From Paractinoplanes toevensis (GTDB taxonomy: Bacteria > Actinomycetota > Actinomycetes > Mycobacteriales > Micromonosporaceae): a stretch of DNA of 64,000 bases. Below the pieces are notes generated by a model. That model ran no database searches, was not told where the DNA came from, and saw only the letters and a list, made by a program, of their open reading frames with translations. A program made the position numbers and the translations under genes. Positions 23,918 through 33,123 of the stretch are shown piece by piece. The DNA is taken from NCBI RefSeq assembly GCF_018332695.1, contig NZ_BOQN01000038.1:186001-250000 (forward strand), read 5' to 3'. The number at the start of each line of letters is the position of its first letter. Position 1 is the stretch's first letter.

Positions 23918-26332
23918 GTGAGTTCCTGGATAAGGCGACGCGATCACAATATTTTCTTCAACGTCTTCGCGTTCGTGACCTGCGGTCTGCTGACCGGCGT
24001 GGTGGTGGCCGCGGCAGTGTTCCCGGCGGCCGCTATGTCCGGGCTCGCCGCGCGGGCCGGTAACACCGCGTTCGCCAGCCTGCCCGGCGAGATCAAGAAG
24101 TTCCGCTCGCCCCAGGTCACCCGCATCTACGCGAACGACAACAAGACGCAGATCGCCCAGTTCTACGACGAGTTCCGCAGTGACGTGCCGCTGAAGGACA
24201 TCTCGAAGTACATGCCGGCCGCCATGATCGCGGCCGAGGACCGGGAGTTCCCGCACCACAATGGTGTCGACATCAAGGGTGTCGCGCGGGCGATGGTGAG
24301 CAACAACCAGGGCAAAGCCGGCAAGCAGGGCGCCTCGACGATCACCATGCAGCTGGTGCGGATGTCCCTGGCCTACTCGGCGACCAACCCGCAGGAGGTC
24401 GTGGACGCCACCAAGGACACGCCGAAGCGCAAGGTCACCGAGATGAAGTACGCGATGCAGCTCGAGAAGGAGCTGAACAAGGACCAGATCATCGAGCGGT
24501 ACCTGAACATCGCGCCGTTCGGCAAGCAGACGTACGGGATCTTCGCGGCCAGCCAGGTCTACTTCAACAAGAAGCCGAAGGACCTCACGATCGGCCAGGC
24601 GGCCATGCTCGCCGGCATCGTGCGGGCGCCGTCCTACTACGACCCGACCACCGGCGAGGGCTACTCGCAGTTGCTGCAGCGCCGCAACGCGTACGTGATC
24701 CCCGGCATGGTCGAGACCGGCGCGATCACCCAGGCCGAGGCGGACAAGGCGGTGAAGGAGCCGATCCCGCGCCAGGTGCGGCAGGTCAGCAACGGCTGCG
24801 TGTCAGTGGCGAAGAACGACTGGGGCTTCTTCTGCGACTACTTCTACCGCTGGTGGCTGGGCCGGGAGGAGTTCGGTTCGACGCCGTACGACCGGGAGCG
24901 CCGCCTCAAGGCCGGTGGCTACCGCATCACCACCACGCTGGACGTCAAGGCGCAGGCCAAGGCCCGGGAGAACATCTCCGACGAGATCTCCGTCAACAAC
25001 AAGAACGCCGTCCTGCTGGCGGCCGTGCAGCCCGGCAACGGCAAGGTCCGGCTACTGGCCGCGAACCGGCGATTCAAGCTCGACGACAGGGCCCACCCGC
25101 AGAACTACATCACGTCCGATCCGGCGAAGGCCAAGAAGGGCGTCCGCGGCAGCTACCCGAACACCACGAACCCGCTGCTCACCGGCGGCGGGGACATCAC
25201 CGGTTACCAGGCCGGCTCGGTGATGAAGATGTTCACCATGGTGGCCGCACTGGAAAAGGGCTATCCGCTGGCCTACACCATCAAGGCCGAGAAGCAGTAC
25301 AAATCCGGCTACATCATCGACTCCGGCAACGACTCGGCCTGCGAGGGTACGCATTTCTGGTGCCCGCAGAACTCCGGTGGCGGCGGCGAGGGCGTCTACA
25401 ACATGTGGACCGGCTTCGGTAAGTCGATCAACACGTTCTTCGTGCCGCTGGAGGAACGGGTCGGCGCGGAGAACGTGGTCGGCGTGGCGAAACGCTTCGG
25501 CATCAAGTTCCGCGCGCCGAACGACGCCCTGCTGGCCCAGCCGGGCAACTCGCACCAGTGGGGCGCGTTCACCCTCGGCGTCTCGTCGACCACCCCGCTC
25601 GACATGGCCAACGCATACGCGACCCTGGCCGGTGACGGCATGTACTGCGATCCCACCCCGATCGAGCAGATCACCACCCAGGTCGGCGAGAAACTCGACG
25701 TCGGCAAGCCGCACTGCGTGCGAGCCACCAGCCCGGACGTGGCGCGGGCCGCGCTGGACGCGACCCGCTGCCCGGTCGGCGACTCGGCCCAGCTCGGCAG
25801 CTGCAACGGCGCCACCGCCCGGGCCACCCGCTCGGTGGTCGGGCATCCGGTGTTCGGCAAGACCGGCACCACCGACCACGACAAGACCGCCGCGCTGATC
25901 GCCGGCACCACCAAGCTGGTCGTGGCCGGTTACATGGTCAACCCGGACTGGCAGGCGCACCGCGACCGGATGTCGCACGACATCGTGAACCCGGCGGTCT
26001 ACAACACGCTCGCCGACTACATGAAGGGCAAGCCGAAAATCCAGTTCAAGCGCCCGGAGAGCCGCAAGATCGCGATCGGCGACCAGCGCTCCATCCCCGA
26101 CGTCGAGTGCGACTCGATCAGCAGCGCCCGCAGCCGCCTGGACGGCGCCGGCTTCTCGGTCTCGGTCGGCCACGACGTCGACTCGAAGTGCCCGGCCGGC
26201 ACGGCCGCCGGCACCAACCCGAGCGGCCGCACCATCAAGGGCGGCGTGGTGGTCATCGAGGTGAGCAACGGCAAGGGCGCGGAGCCCACCACTCCGCCCG
26301 GTGCACCGCCGACCGGCCGGCCACGCCGCTGA
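23918..26332 (+). CDS. bifunctional penicillin-binding protein (GT51 plus transpeptidase) with PASTA domain
   Basis: An 804-residue class A PBP that polymerises and cross-links peptidoglycan outside the membrane. One N-terminal membrane helix (~13-40) is followed by the GT51 glycosyltransferase domain with catalytic glutamate in AAEDREFPHHNGVD and the segment GASTITMQLVRM. The transpeptidase domain has SxxK in AGSVMKMF (~residue 432), SxN in GKSINTFF and KTG in VFGKTGTTDHD (~646). The C-terminal ~65 residues form a PASTA-like domain (SIPDVECDSISSARSRLDGAGF) before a Pro-rich tail. All catalytic motifs are present. The start is GTG 23918. It stands alone; the next gene is convergent. Confidence 0.92.
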   Translation: MSSWIRRRDHNIFFNVFAFVTCGLLTGVVVAAAVFPAAAMSGLAARAGNTAFASLPGEIKKFRSPQVTRIYANDNKTQIAQFYDEFRSDVPLKDISKYMPAAMIAAEDREFPHHNGVDIKGVARAMVSNNQGKAGKQGASTITMQLVRMSLAYSATNPQEVVDATKDTPKRKVTEMKYAMQLEKELNKDQIIERYLNIAPFGKQTYGIFAASQVYFNKKPKDLTIGQAAMLAGIVRAPSYYDPTTGEGYSQLLQRRNAYVIPGMVETGAITQAEADKAVKEPIPRQVRQVSNGCVSVAKNDWGFFCDYFYRWWLGREEFGSTPYDRERRLKAGGYRITTTLDVKAQAKARENISDEISVNNKNAVLLAAVQPGNGKVRLLAANRRFKLDDRAHPQNYITSDPAKAKKGVRGSYPNTTNPLLTGGGDITGYQAGSVMKMFTMVAALEKGYPLAYTIKAEKQYKSGYIIDSGNDSACEGTHFWCPQNSGGGGEGVYNMWTGFGKSINTFFVPLEERVGAENVVGVAKRFGIKFRAPNDALLAQPGNSHQWGAFTLGVSSTTPLDMANAYATLAGDGMYCDPTPIEQITTQVGEKLDVGKPHCVRATSPDVARAALDATRCPVGDSAQLGSCNGATARATRSVVGHPVFGKTGTTDHDKTAALIAGTTKLVVAGYMVNPDWQAHRDRMSHDIVNPAVYNTLADYMKGKPKIQFKRPESRKIAIGDQRSIPDVECDSISSARSRLDGAGFSVSVGHDVDSKCPAGTAAGTNPSGRTIKGGVVVIEVSNGKGAEPTTPPGAPPTGRPRR

Positions 26333-26335
26333 TCG

Positions 26336-27568
26336 TCACGAGGGGCGGCGCTGATGCGGGATGGCGGGCCGCAGGGCGCCGTCCCGGGCCAGTGATGTCA
26401 GTACGGCGTTGAGGTCGTCCACCTGGGACTCGGTGTGCGCCGCGGTGAGCTGGATGCGGAAGCCGATCTCGTCGCGGGGCACGCCGGGGTAGGGCGCGAG
26501 CGTCACGTACTGCCCGGCCCGCCACAGCCGCTCGGAGACGTCGATCAGGTCGAAATCGGCGGAGATCGGGATCTCCACCACCGGGGTGTCGTCGACGTTG
26601 AGCGTGTGCACGCCGAGGCCGCGCACGTGCCCGAGCAGCTTCGCGGTCAGCCGGTAGAGGTGACCGCGCAGCTCGTCGCCGCGCTTCTCGTTGACGTCCA
26701 GCCCGGCCCACACCGTGGCCAGCGACGCCACCGGCGCCGGGCCGGAGTAGAGGTAGGTCGGCGCGGCCACCTTGAGCCGGTCCTTCATCGCGGTGGGCAG
26801 GGCCAGAAAGGCCAACAGCGACGAGTACGCCTTGGAGAAGCCGCCCACCAGCACGATGTTGTCGTAGGTCTCGCCACTGTGCCGGACGATCGCGTTGCCG
26901 CGCATGCCGTACGGCGAGGTCTCCATCGGGCTGCGCTCGCCGATCACCCCCATGCCGTGGGCATCGTCGACGTAGAGCACGGCGTCGTACTCCCGGCAGA
27001 GCGCCGCGTACACCCGCAGGTCAGGAACGTCGCCGGTCATGCTGTTCACGCCGTCCATGCAGACCATCACCGGCCGGGCGGTGGCCTCCTTCAGCAGCTT
27101 CTCCAAAGAGACGAGGTCGCCGCTGCGGAAGCGCTGCATGGTCGCGCCCTGGCCGCGGGCGAAGACGCAGCCGTCGTAGATGGTGCGGTGGGCCCGGCTC
27201 TCCATGATCAGGGTGCCCGTGCCGATCAGGGCCGGGATCACCCCGAGGTGGATCTGCGAGATGGTCGGCAGCAGCAGGACGTCCTCGGCGCCGAGCAGCT
27301 CACCGAGGCGTTCCTCCAGGTCGGGGTAGATCCGCGGGCTGCCGAGCATGCGTGACCAGCTGGGGTGGGTGCCCCAGCGGCGCAGCTGCGGTTCGACCGC
27401 CTCGATGACCTCCTCGTCCAGGTCGAGGCCCAGGTAGTTGCAGGACGCCCAGTCGACCAGCCAGTCCCGGCCGATCCGGATGCGCCGCCCGTCGATCTCG
27501 TCGATCGCCGCGTCGTACATCCGGCTGTTCCGGCGAAGATCCTCGATGTCGTGCGTCATGGCAGGCAC
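26336..27568 (-). CDS. alpha-oxoamine synthase-like PLP enzyme (aminotransferase class I/II fold)
   Basis: A 410-residue fold-type I PLP enzyme related to 8-amino-7-oxononanoate and 5-aminolevulinate synthases. Features seen: NYLGLDLDEEVIEA, VLLLPTISQIHLGVIPAL, the cofactor aspartate region YVDDAHGMGVIGE and the lysine segment LVGGFSKAYSS. Family members condense an acyl-CoA or acyl carrier thioester with an amino acid, as in biotin, haem or autoinducer synthesis. The GTG at 27568 has AGGAG 7 nt upstream; an ATG at 27559 is also possible. No biotin or haem genes are adjacent, so the product is unknown; a CqsA-like signal or sphingoid-like product is speculative. Confidence 0.78.
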   Translation of the reverse strand: MPAMTHDIEDLRRNSRMYDAAIDEIDGRRIRIGRDWLVDWASCNYLGLDLDEEVIEAVEPQLRRWGTHPSWSRMLGSPRIYPDLEERLGELLGAEDVLLLPTISQIHLGVIPALIGTGTLIMESRAHRTIYDGCVFARGQGATMQRFRSGDLVSLEKLLKEATARPVMVCMDGVNSMTGDVPDLRVYAALCREYDAVLYVDDAHGMGVIGERSPMETSPYGMRGNAIVRHSGETYDNIVLVGGFSKAYSSLLAFLALPTAMKDRLKVAAPTYLYSGPAPVASLATVWAGLDVNEKRGDELRGHLYRLTAKLLGHVRGLGVHTLNVDDTPVVEIPISADFDLIDVSERLWRAGQYVTLAPYPGVPRDEIGFRIQLTAAHTESQVDDLNAVLTSLARDGALRPAIPHQRRPS

Positions 27569-27690
27569 GTTCGTACTCCTCTTCGTTTCTTGATCTTTCT
27601 TTGGCCTACCCGCGTGATCGTCGATCAACCGGAAACGTCAGACCGATCCGAGATTGGATGGCAGTGGCGCGGATGGGTAAGGATCGCCGC

Positions 27691-29031
27691 ATGACGATCG
27701 TGGCGCGCTCGGCGCTGGCCGGCGGTCTGGCGCTCGCGCTGACCGCGTGTACCTCGAGCTCCTCGGCCGAACCGGCCGCACCCGCGACGGTGGTGCCGGG
27801 TCTGGCCGCCACCGCCGTGCGGCCGCTCGAGGGCACCGCCGCGGCGCCGTTCGACCGGACCCGGCAGGTGCAGGCGCCGGCCGGCTGGACGGTCAGCGTC
27901 TGGGCGCGGGTGCCGAACGCCCGGCTGCTGGCCTGGACGCCGGACATGAAGCTGCTGGTCTCCCGGCCGGGGAGCGGCGACGTCGTGGCGCTGACGCCGG
28001 GCCAGGGTGATGTCCCGCCGGCTCAGCAGACGCTGATCGGCGGGCTGACCCAGCCGCACGGGCTCGCCTTCGACGGCGACAAGCTCTACATCGCCGAGAG
28101 CAACCAGATCGACTCCTTCGCCTACCGGGACGGCCAGGTCACCGGCCGGCAGGTCGTGGCGGGTGGGCTGCCCGACACGAAGAGCCCCGAGCTGGGCGGA
28201 AAGTACGCGCACGCGTTGAAGAGCGTCGCGGTCGGCGCCGACCACGCGGTCTACTTCTCGATCGGCTCGTCGGGCAACGTGACCCCCGAGGACCGCGACG
28301 CCGAGCCGGAGGCGGCCGCGATCCTGCGGATTCCGCCGGGCGGCGGGGCGGCCACCACCTTCGCGCACGGCGTGCGCAACGGCACCGGGCTGGCGATCGA
28401 CCCGGACGGCGGGGTGTGGACCGCGGTCAACAACCGCGACAACACCGAATATCCGTACGACCAGGACTACGACGGCGACGGCGACTCGGACCAGGGCAAG
28501 GTCATCGTGGGGTACGTCAACGACCACCCGCTCGAACCGCTGGCCCGGCTGACCCAGGGGCGCGACCTCGGCTGGCCGTACTGCAACCCCGACCCCGACC
28601 TGCAGCCGGGCGAGCGGACACCGGCGTTCAGCTACACCCGGCGGCCGTTCGTGCGGGACCTGCAGACCAACGCCGACGGTTCGAAGCTCGACTGCGCGGC
28701 GCTGCCGCCGGTCGAGCAGGGGATGGGTGCGCACAGCGCGCCGCTGGGGCTGAGCTTCGCGACTTCCCCGGGGCTTGGCGGACAGTACGGCGTAGGGGCG
28801 CTGGCCGGCGTCCACGGCTCGTGGAACCGGCAGCCGCCGCGCGCCCCGGAGGTGTCGTTCTTCGCCTGGCGGGACGACACGCTCGGTCCGCAGCAGACGC
28901 TGCTGACCGGTTTCCAGAACCAGGACGGCTCGCGGTGGGGCCGGCCGGTGATGGCGGTGCAGGGCCCGGACGGCGCGCTGTACGTCAGCGACGACCTGGC
29001 CGGCGCGGTGTACCGGGTCACCATGTCCTGA
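27691..29031 (+). CDS. PQQ-dependent sugar dehydrogenase / sorbosone dehydrogenase-like lipoprotein
   Basis: A 446-residue lipoprotein. The leader MTIVARSALAGGLALALTAC ends in a clear lipobox (LTAC). The mature part is a six-bladed beta-propeller of the glucose/sorbosone dehydrogenase family: LTQPHGLAFDGDKLYIAESN, HALKSVAVGADHAVYFSIGSSGN, GVRNGTGLAIDPDGGVWTAVNNRD, LGWPYCNPD, GPDGALYVSDDLAGAVYRV. Such proteins oxidise sugars outside the cell with PQQ, though many actinobacterial members lack demonstrated activity and PQQ genes are not seen here. The ATG at 27691 follows AAGGA by 7 nt. It is convergent with the CAP protein gene. Confidence 0.83.
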   Translation: MTIVARSALAGGLALALTACTSSSSAEPAAPATVVPGLAATAVRPLEGTAAAPFDRTRQVQAPAGWTVSVWARVPNARLLAWTPDMKLLVSRPGSGDVVALTPGQGDVPPAQQTLIGGLTQPHGLAFDGDKLYIAESNQIDSFAYRDGQVTGRQVVAGGLPDTKSPELGGKYAHALKSVAVGADHAVYFSIGSSGNVTPEDRDAEPEAAAILRIPPGGGAATTFAHGVRNGTGLAIDPDGGVWTAVNNRDNTEYPYDQDYDGDGDSDQGKVIVGYVNDHPLEPLARLTQGRDLGWPYCNPDPDLQPGERTPAFSYTRRPFVRDLQTNADGSKLDCAALPPVEQGMGAHSAPLGLSFATSPGLGGQYGVGALAGVHGSWNRQPPRAPEVSFFAWRDDTLGPQQTLLTGFQNQDGSRWGRPVMAVQGPDGALYVSDDLAGAVYRVTMS

Positions 29032-29052
29032 CCGGCCGGCCCGACCGCCGGC

Positions 29053-29865
29053 TCAGTTGACGAAGTCCTGGGTGAACCACACCTTGCCGTTAGCGTCGCG
29101 GGTCACCGCGAGGCCGATCCGCTTGAAGCCGGTGTTGAGCAGGTTGCGGCGGTGGCCGTCGTTCGGGGCCACCTCGGCCAGCATCAGATCGGTCAGCCCG
29201 TTGGCCGCCGCGATGATCGACGCCTGGTTGTTCGACGCGTTGCCCTGGCCGATGTTCTCGCCCGCCGAGTTCCAGGAGACGCCGGCCGCGCTGAACCGGT
29301 CACCCAGGCCGGCCTCGCCGGGGCACTGGTGTGACAGGCCGCAGCCGCCGGCCATCAGCGCGTTGTGCGCCGCCGAGGCGGCCGAGAGCTGCGGGCTCAG
29401 GGTCAGCGCCGACAGCCCCTCGGCGGTACGGGCGGCGTTGATGTGCTCCAGCGCCGCCGCGATGATCGGGTCGCCGGCCGGCGTCGTCGTCGGTGCCGCG
29501 GTGGGGGGTGCCGCGGTGGTGGGTGCCGTGGTCGGGGCGGCCGTCGGTTCCGTGGTCGCCGGCACCGTGGTGGGGGCGACGGTGGTGGGAGCTGCCGTGG
29601 TCGGCGCGGTCGTCGGCACCGTGGTCGGCGCCGACGTGGCCGGCGTACTCGTGGGGGAGCGGGTCGGCCTGGGCCGGTGCCGGCCGGCGACTGCGGCCTC
29701 GGTGGTGGCCGGGCCGAGCGCGGCCGAGGCCGGGCGGGCCTGGTGCGGACGGTTGAACGTCTTCGCCGAGGCGACCCCGACGCCGGTGGCGCCGAGCAGG
29801 GCGACCGCTACGCCGGCCATGACGACGTAGCGGGTCCGGGTGGGCTTGCGGTGGCGCGTGGGCAC
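29053..29865 (-). CDS. secreted CAP-domain (SCP-like) protein
   Basis: A 270-residue exported protein. The N-terminus has basic residues and a hydrophobic helix (VVMAGVAVALLGATGVGVASA). A long linker of TAPTT/TVPTT-type repeats (~70-135) follows, and then a CAP domain: ALEHINAARTAEGLSALTLS, AHNALMAGGCGLSH, AGENIGQG, NDGHRRNLLN, VWFTQDF. Bacterial CAP proteins are extracellular with mostly unknown roles. The Thr/Pro/Ala stalk suggests attachment to or spanning of the cell wall. A tandem 10-bp repeat lies about 100 bp upstream (29967-29987). Confidence 0.87.
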   Translation of the reverse strand: MPTRHRKPTRTRYVVMAGVAVALLGATGVGVASAKTFNRPHQARPASAALGPATTEAAVAGRHRPRPTRSPTSTPATSAPTTVPTTAPTTAAPTTVAPTTVPATTEPTAAPTTAPTTAAPPTAAPTTTPAGDPIIAAALEHINAARTAEGLSALTLSPQLSAASAAHNALMAGGCGLSHQCPGEAGLGDRFSAAGVSWNSAGENIGQGNASNNQASIIAAANGLTDLMLAEVAPNDGHRRNLLNTGFKRIGLAVTRDANGKVWFTQDFVN

Positions 29866-29966
29866 GGCGGTCCTAGTCGGTCAGCGGGCCGTCCCGTGGG
29901 GTGGGAACGGGCGCCGGTGGGCGGCGCGACTGCCCACTATGCGGAGCATCGACATCGATCGCACAA

Positions 29967-29987
29967 TCCTTAAGGAGTCCTTAAAGA
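29967..29987. promoter_or_regulatory. tandem TCCTTAAGGA / TCCTTAAAGA repeat
   Basis: The palindrome TCCTTAAGGA (29967-29976) is followed one base later by TCCTTAAAGA (29978-29987), an 11-bp direct repeat. It stands out as AT-rich in a GC-rich region, between the CAP gene start (29865) and the end of the AI-2E family gene (30003). It may be a regulator site for the CAP gene. Confidence 0.4.
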
Positions 29988-30002
29988 TCGACTCAGGTGC
30001 AC

Positions 30003-31337
30003 CTAAGGCGTTGTGTTCTCCAGGGAAGTCCGGGCCGACGGAGGGGCATGTGGATCTTCGGCCGGGACTGCGTCGTCCGCCGGTGGCTTGCCCTCGTCCT
30101 CATCCTCGTCGGCCGGCTTCGTGCCGGGCGGCTCCCGGTCCGGGGTGGGCTCACCCTGCGGATGCCGGGCCAGGTAGCGGATCGCGGTGTTGAGCACCGC
30201 GAGGATCGGGACGGCGACCAGGCCACCGACGATGCCGGCCAGTACCACGCCGGAGGCGATGGACAGAATCACCGCGAGCGGGTGCAGGGCCACCGCGCGC
30301 CCCATGATCAGCGGCTGGAGCACGTGCCCCTCGAGCTGCTGGACCGCGATCACCACACCCAGCACGATGAGCGCCTTCACCGGGCCGACCGTGACCAGGG
30401 CGACCAGCACCGCGACCACGCCGGTGACGGTCGCACCGACCACCGGGATGAACGCGCCGAGGAAGACCAGCGCGGCCAGCGGCAGGGCGAGCGGCACGCC
30501 CAGGATGAACAGGCCGGCGCCGATGCCGATCGCGTCGACGAAGGCGACCAGCACGGTGGCGTGCACGTAGGACACCAGCGTGTGCCAGGAGTAGTGGCCG
30601 GCGCGCGCCGTCGGCACCCGGGCCGGGCGGGGCAGCAGCCGGCACAGGAAGCGCCAGATGTCGCCGCCGTCGCGCAGGAAGAAGAACAGCGTGAACAGGG
30701 TCAGGAAGAACCCGGCGCCCAGCTCGGTCACGGTGGTCGCGGTGTTCAGCGCGCCGGTGGTGAGCCGGCCCTTGTTGGCGGTGATCGACTGCTGGAACTG
30801 CGCGATCGCGTCGTCCACCTGCTGCTGGGAAATGTGCAGCGGGCCCTTGGCCAGCCAGTCCTGCACCTCGCGCACCCCGTCGCCGAACTGGGTCCCCAGC
30901 GTGTCGATCTGCCCGACGACGGTGCTGATGATGAGGCCGAGCCCGCCGAAGACCACGATCAGCGCGCCGACCAGCACGAGTCCCGAGGCGAGCGACCGGT
31001 TCATGCCCCGCCGGCGGAGCCACGCGGTGACCGGCTGGAAGAGCGCGGCGAGGAGGATGGCCACCGCTACCGGTATGACGACGATGCGCAGCAGGACGAC
31101 GACCCGCAGCAGCAGGTAGACGGCCGCCACGAACAGGATGATCCGCCACGACCAGGCACCGGCGATGCGTACCGCCCGCGGCAGTCCATCGTCGATCTTG
31201 GGCGAGGCGTCGACCATCACGACCGGGGTCGCCGCGTCCAGGTCGGCAGGCGCCACGAACGGCGGCGCCTGCTCATCCAGCTGCGCTTGGCGCATACGCG
31301 CCCGGGCACGCTCGCGCACTTCGTCGATCCAGGCCAT
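30003..31337 (-). CDS. AI-2E family (PerM/YdiK-like) transporter
   Basis: A 444-residue membrane protein of the AI-2E/PF01594 family. About eight hydrophobic segments are seen (WSWRIILFVAAVYLLLRVVVLL, VIPVAVAILLAALFQPV, LASGLVLVGALIVVFGGLGLIIS and others), with a conserved G-x-x-x-x-P stretch near VFLGAFIPVVGATVTGVVAVLVALV. The C-terminal ~70 residues are Pro/Glu/Asp-rich and cytoplasmic. The family exports small molecules or ions; few substrates are known, and the AI-2 name should not be taken literally. It is divergent from a CPBP protease gene; the 96 bp between them holds both promoters. Confidence 0.85.
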   Translation of the reverse strand: MAWIDEVRERARARMRQAQLDEQAPPFVAPADLDAATPVVMVDASPKIDDGLPRAVRIAGAWSWRIILFVAAVYLLLRVVVLLRIVVIPVAVAILLAALFQPVTAWLRRRGMNRSLASGLVLVGALIVVFGGLGLIISTVVGQIDTLGTQFGDGVREVQDWLAKGPLHISQQQVDDAIAQFQQSITANKGRLTTGALNTATTVTELGAGFFLTLFTLFFFLRDGGDIWRFLCRLLPRPARVPTARAGHYSWHTLVSYVHATVLVAFVDAIGIGAGLFILGVPLALPLAALVFLGAFIPVVGATVTGVVAVLVALVTVGPVKALIVLGVVIAVQQLEGHVLQPLIMGRAVALHPLAVILSIASGVVLAGIVGGLVAVPILAVLNTAIRYLARHPQGEPTPDREPPGTKPADEDEDEGKPPADDAVPAEDPHAPPSARTSLENTTP

Positions 31338-31433
31338 CCGAGTGCTCCTCCAGCGTGCCGGCGCGGTGTGACGTCGGTATGCCCCCGACTACCCGCCTGC
31401 AACTTTCGGAAACGTGGGTACGCTTCAGCCCTG

Positions 31434-32162
31434 ATGCCTATCCAGACCGAACGTCCGCGGCTCCGCCTTGCCCTCCTTCTCGGCGCCGTGGTGCTGGTCC
31501 TGGCGGCCGTCAACGTCGCCGACAAGTTCGGCCCCCGGCACACCGGCCTGGTCGCCGGTCCGGTGGTGGCGCTGATGCTGGTGCTGATCGCCCGGCGGGC
31601 CGGTCTGAGCTGGCGCGACCTGGGCCTGTCCCGGCGCACCCTGCTGCCCGGCCTGAAGTACGCGGTGGGCGCCGTCCTGGCGGTCGCGGCCGTCTACGCG
31701 ATCGGCATCGCGCTGCCGCTGACCCGCCCCGCTTTCCAGGACGTCCGCTACCACCTGCACCCCGGCGCAGCGCTGATGACCGCGTTCATCGTGGTGCCCC
31801 TCGGCACCGTGCTGCTGGAGGAGATCGCCTTCCGCGGCGTGCTCCTCGGCCTGATCAACCGGCACCGCGGCGCCACCTGGGCCAGCATCACCTCATCGGT
31901 CCTGTTCGGCCTGTGGCACATCCTGCCGTCCCTGCGCCTCAACAGCGCCAACCAGGCGGTCGGCTCGGTCTTCGGCTCCGGCGCCACCGGCCGTGTCCTG
32001 GCGGTGCTCGGCGCCGTCGCGTTCACCGCGCTGGCCGGCCTGCTGCTGTGCGAGTTGCGGCGCCGCAGCGGCAGCCTGCTCGCCGCGGCCGCCCTGCACT
32101 GGGCCACCAACGGCCTGGGCCTGCTGGCCTCCGCCGCCCTCGCCGCCACCCGCTTCGCATAG
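31434..32162 (+). CDS. CPBP-family intramembrane metalloprotease
   Basis: A 242-residue integral membrane protein with about seven hydrophobic segments. The CPBP/Abi motifs are complete: EExxxR in LEEIAFRGVLLG, FxxxH in LFGLWHILPS and a late HWATNGLG. These are glutamic-type CAAX prenyl-protease-like enzymes, often linked to bacteriocin immunity or membrane protein turnover. The ATG at 31434 gives the shortest complete protein. The SDR gene follows after 28 bp. The substrate is unknown. Confidence 0.86.
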   Translation: MPIQTERPRLRLALLLGAVVLVLAAVNVADKFGPRHTGLVAGPVVALMLVLIARRAGLSWRDLGLSRRTLLPGLKYAVGAVLAVAAVYAIGIALPLTRPAFQDVRYHLHPGAALMTAFIVVPLGTVLLEEIAFRGVLLGLINRHRGATWASITSSVLFGLWHILPSLRLNSANQAVGSVFGSGATGRVLAVLGAVAFTALAGLLLCELRRRSGSLLAAAALHWATNGLGLLASAALAATRFA

Positions 32163-32190
32163 CCGCGGCCCGGGCGGGTACGCCGTCGGG

Positions 32191-33123
32191 GTGAACACAA
32201 AAGTGGTGGTGGTGACCGGGGCGTCCAGCGGCATCGGGCGGGCGTCGGCGCTGGCTTTCGCGGCGCGGGGTGACCGGCTCGTGCTGGCCGCCCGGGGCGC
32301 GGCCGATCTCGCGGCGGTGGCCGCGGCCTGCGGCAACGACCCGGTGACGGTCACCGCCGACGTCACCCGCCGGGACGACGTCGAGGCGGTGGCCGCGGCG
32401 GCCCTCCAGCGGTACGGCCGGATCGACGTGTGGGTCGACAGCGCCGCGGTGATGGCGTACGGGAAGTTCGAGGACGTGCCGGCCGAGGTCTTCGACCGGG
32501 TGGTGACCACCGATCTGCTGGGCCCGGCCAATGTGGCCCGGGTCGCCCTGCGACGTTTCCGGGCCCAGGACGGCGGCACGCTGATCCTGGTCAGCTCGCT
32601 GCTCGCCCGCATCACGGTGCCGTACGTGTCGGCCTACACCACCGCCAAGTGGGGAGCGCGGGCGCTGACCCGGACGCTGCGGCAGGAGACCCGCGACGCG
32701 CCGGACATTCACGTCTGCATGGTGGCTCCGGGCAGCGTGGACACACCGATCTACGCCAGCGCCGCGAACTATGCCGGCTTCGTCGGCCGGCCGCCGCCCC
32801 CGGTCGACTCGCCCGAGCGGGTGGCCGCCCGGATCGTCCGGCTGGCGGACCACCCCCGGGCGGAGGTCTCCGTCGGTCTGGCCAACCGGGTCATCGAGCT
32901 CGGCTACACGCTCCTGCCGCCGGTCTACAACGCCCTGGTCACCCCACTGATGCGCAACGGCGGCCTGTCCCGGCGCCGGGCCGAGCCGGGCGAAGGCAAC
33001 GTCTTCCGTTCCGAGCCCCGGGTCGAGGGCGGCCCCGGCCGGTTCACCCGGGCCCAGGTGAGCGCGGTGGCCGTGGCCGCCACCGCGCTCGTCACCCTGG
33101 GCGTACGCCGTCTGCGTCGTTAG
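32191..33123 (+). CDS. short-chain dehydrogenase/reductase with C-terminal hydrophobic tail
   Basis: A 310-residue SDR. The cofactor motif TGASSGIG is at residues ~10-17, and the catalytic Ser-Tyr-Lys set lies in VSSLLARITVPYVSAYTTAKWGARALT. After the ~250-residue catalytic core it has a Pro/Arg-rich stretch and a short hydrophobic end (VSAVAVAATALVTLGV) that may anchor it to the membrane. The GTG at 32191 begins directly with the Rossmann strand. Its stop overlaps the convergent chitosanase stop by 4 bp. The substrate is unknown. Confidence 0.85.
   Translation: MNTKVVVVTGASSGIGRASALAFAARGDRLVLAARGAADLAAVAAACGNDPVTVTADVTRRDDVEAVAAAALQRYGRIDVWVDSAAVMAYGKFEDVPAEVFDRVVTTDLLGPANVARVALRRFRAQDGGTLILVSSLLARITVPYVSAYTTAKWGARALTRTLRQETRDAPDIHVCMVAPGSVDTPIYASAANYAGFVGRPPPPVDSPERVAARIVRLADHPRAEVSVGLANRVIELGYTLLPPVYNALVTPLMRNGGLSRRRAEPGEGNVFRSEPRVEGGPGRFTRAQVSAVAVAATALVTLGVRRLRR

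Noticed and set aside
27691..29031. A PQQ-dependent glucose oxidation system
   Set aside because: The propeller domain is clear, but no PQQ synthesis genes or dehydrogenase partners are nearby, so cofactor use and sugar are not supported.
29480..29660. Repetitive DNA that looks like a satellite or array
   Set aside because: It is the Thr/Ala/Pro stalk of the CAP-domain protein (TAPTT-type repeats), read on the minus strand.
30003..31337. Quorum-sensing AI-2 export
   Set aside because: The family name is historical; most members have other or unknown substrates, and no luxS or signal genes are present.
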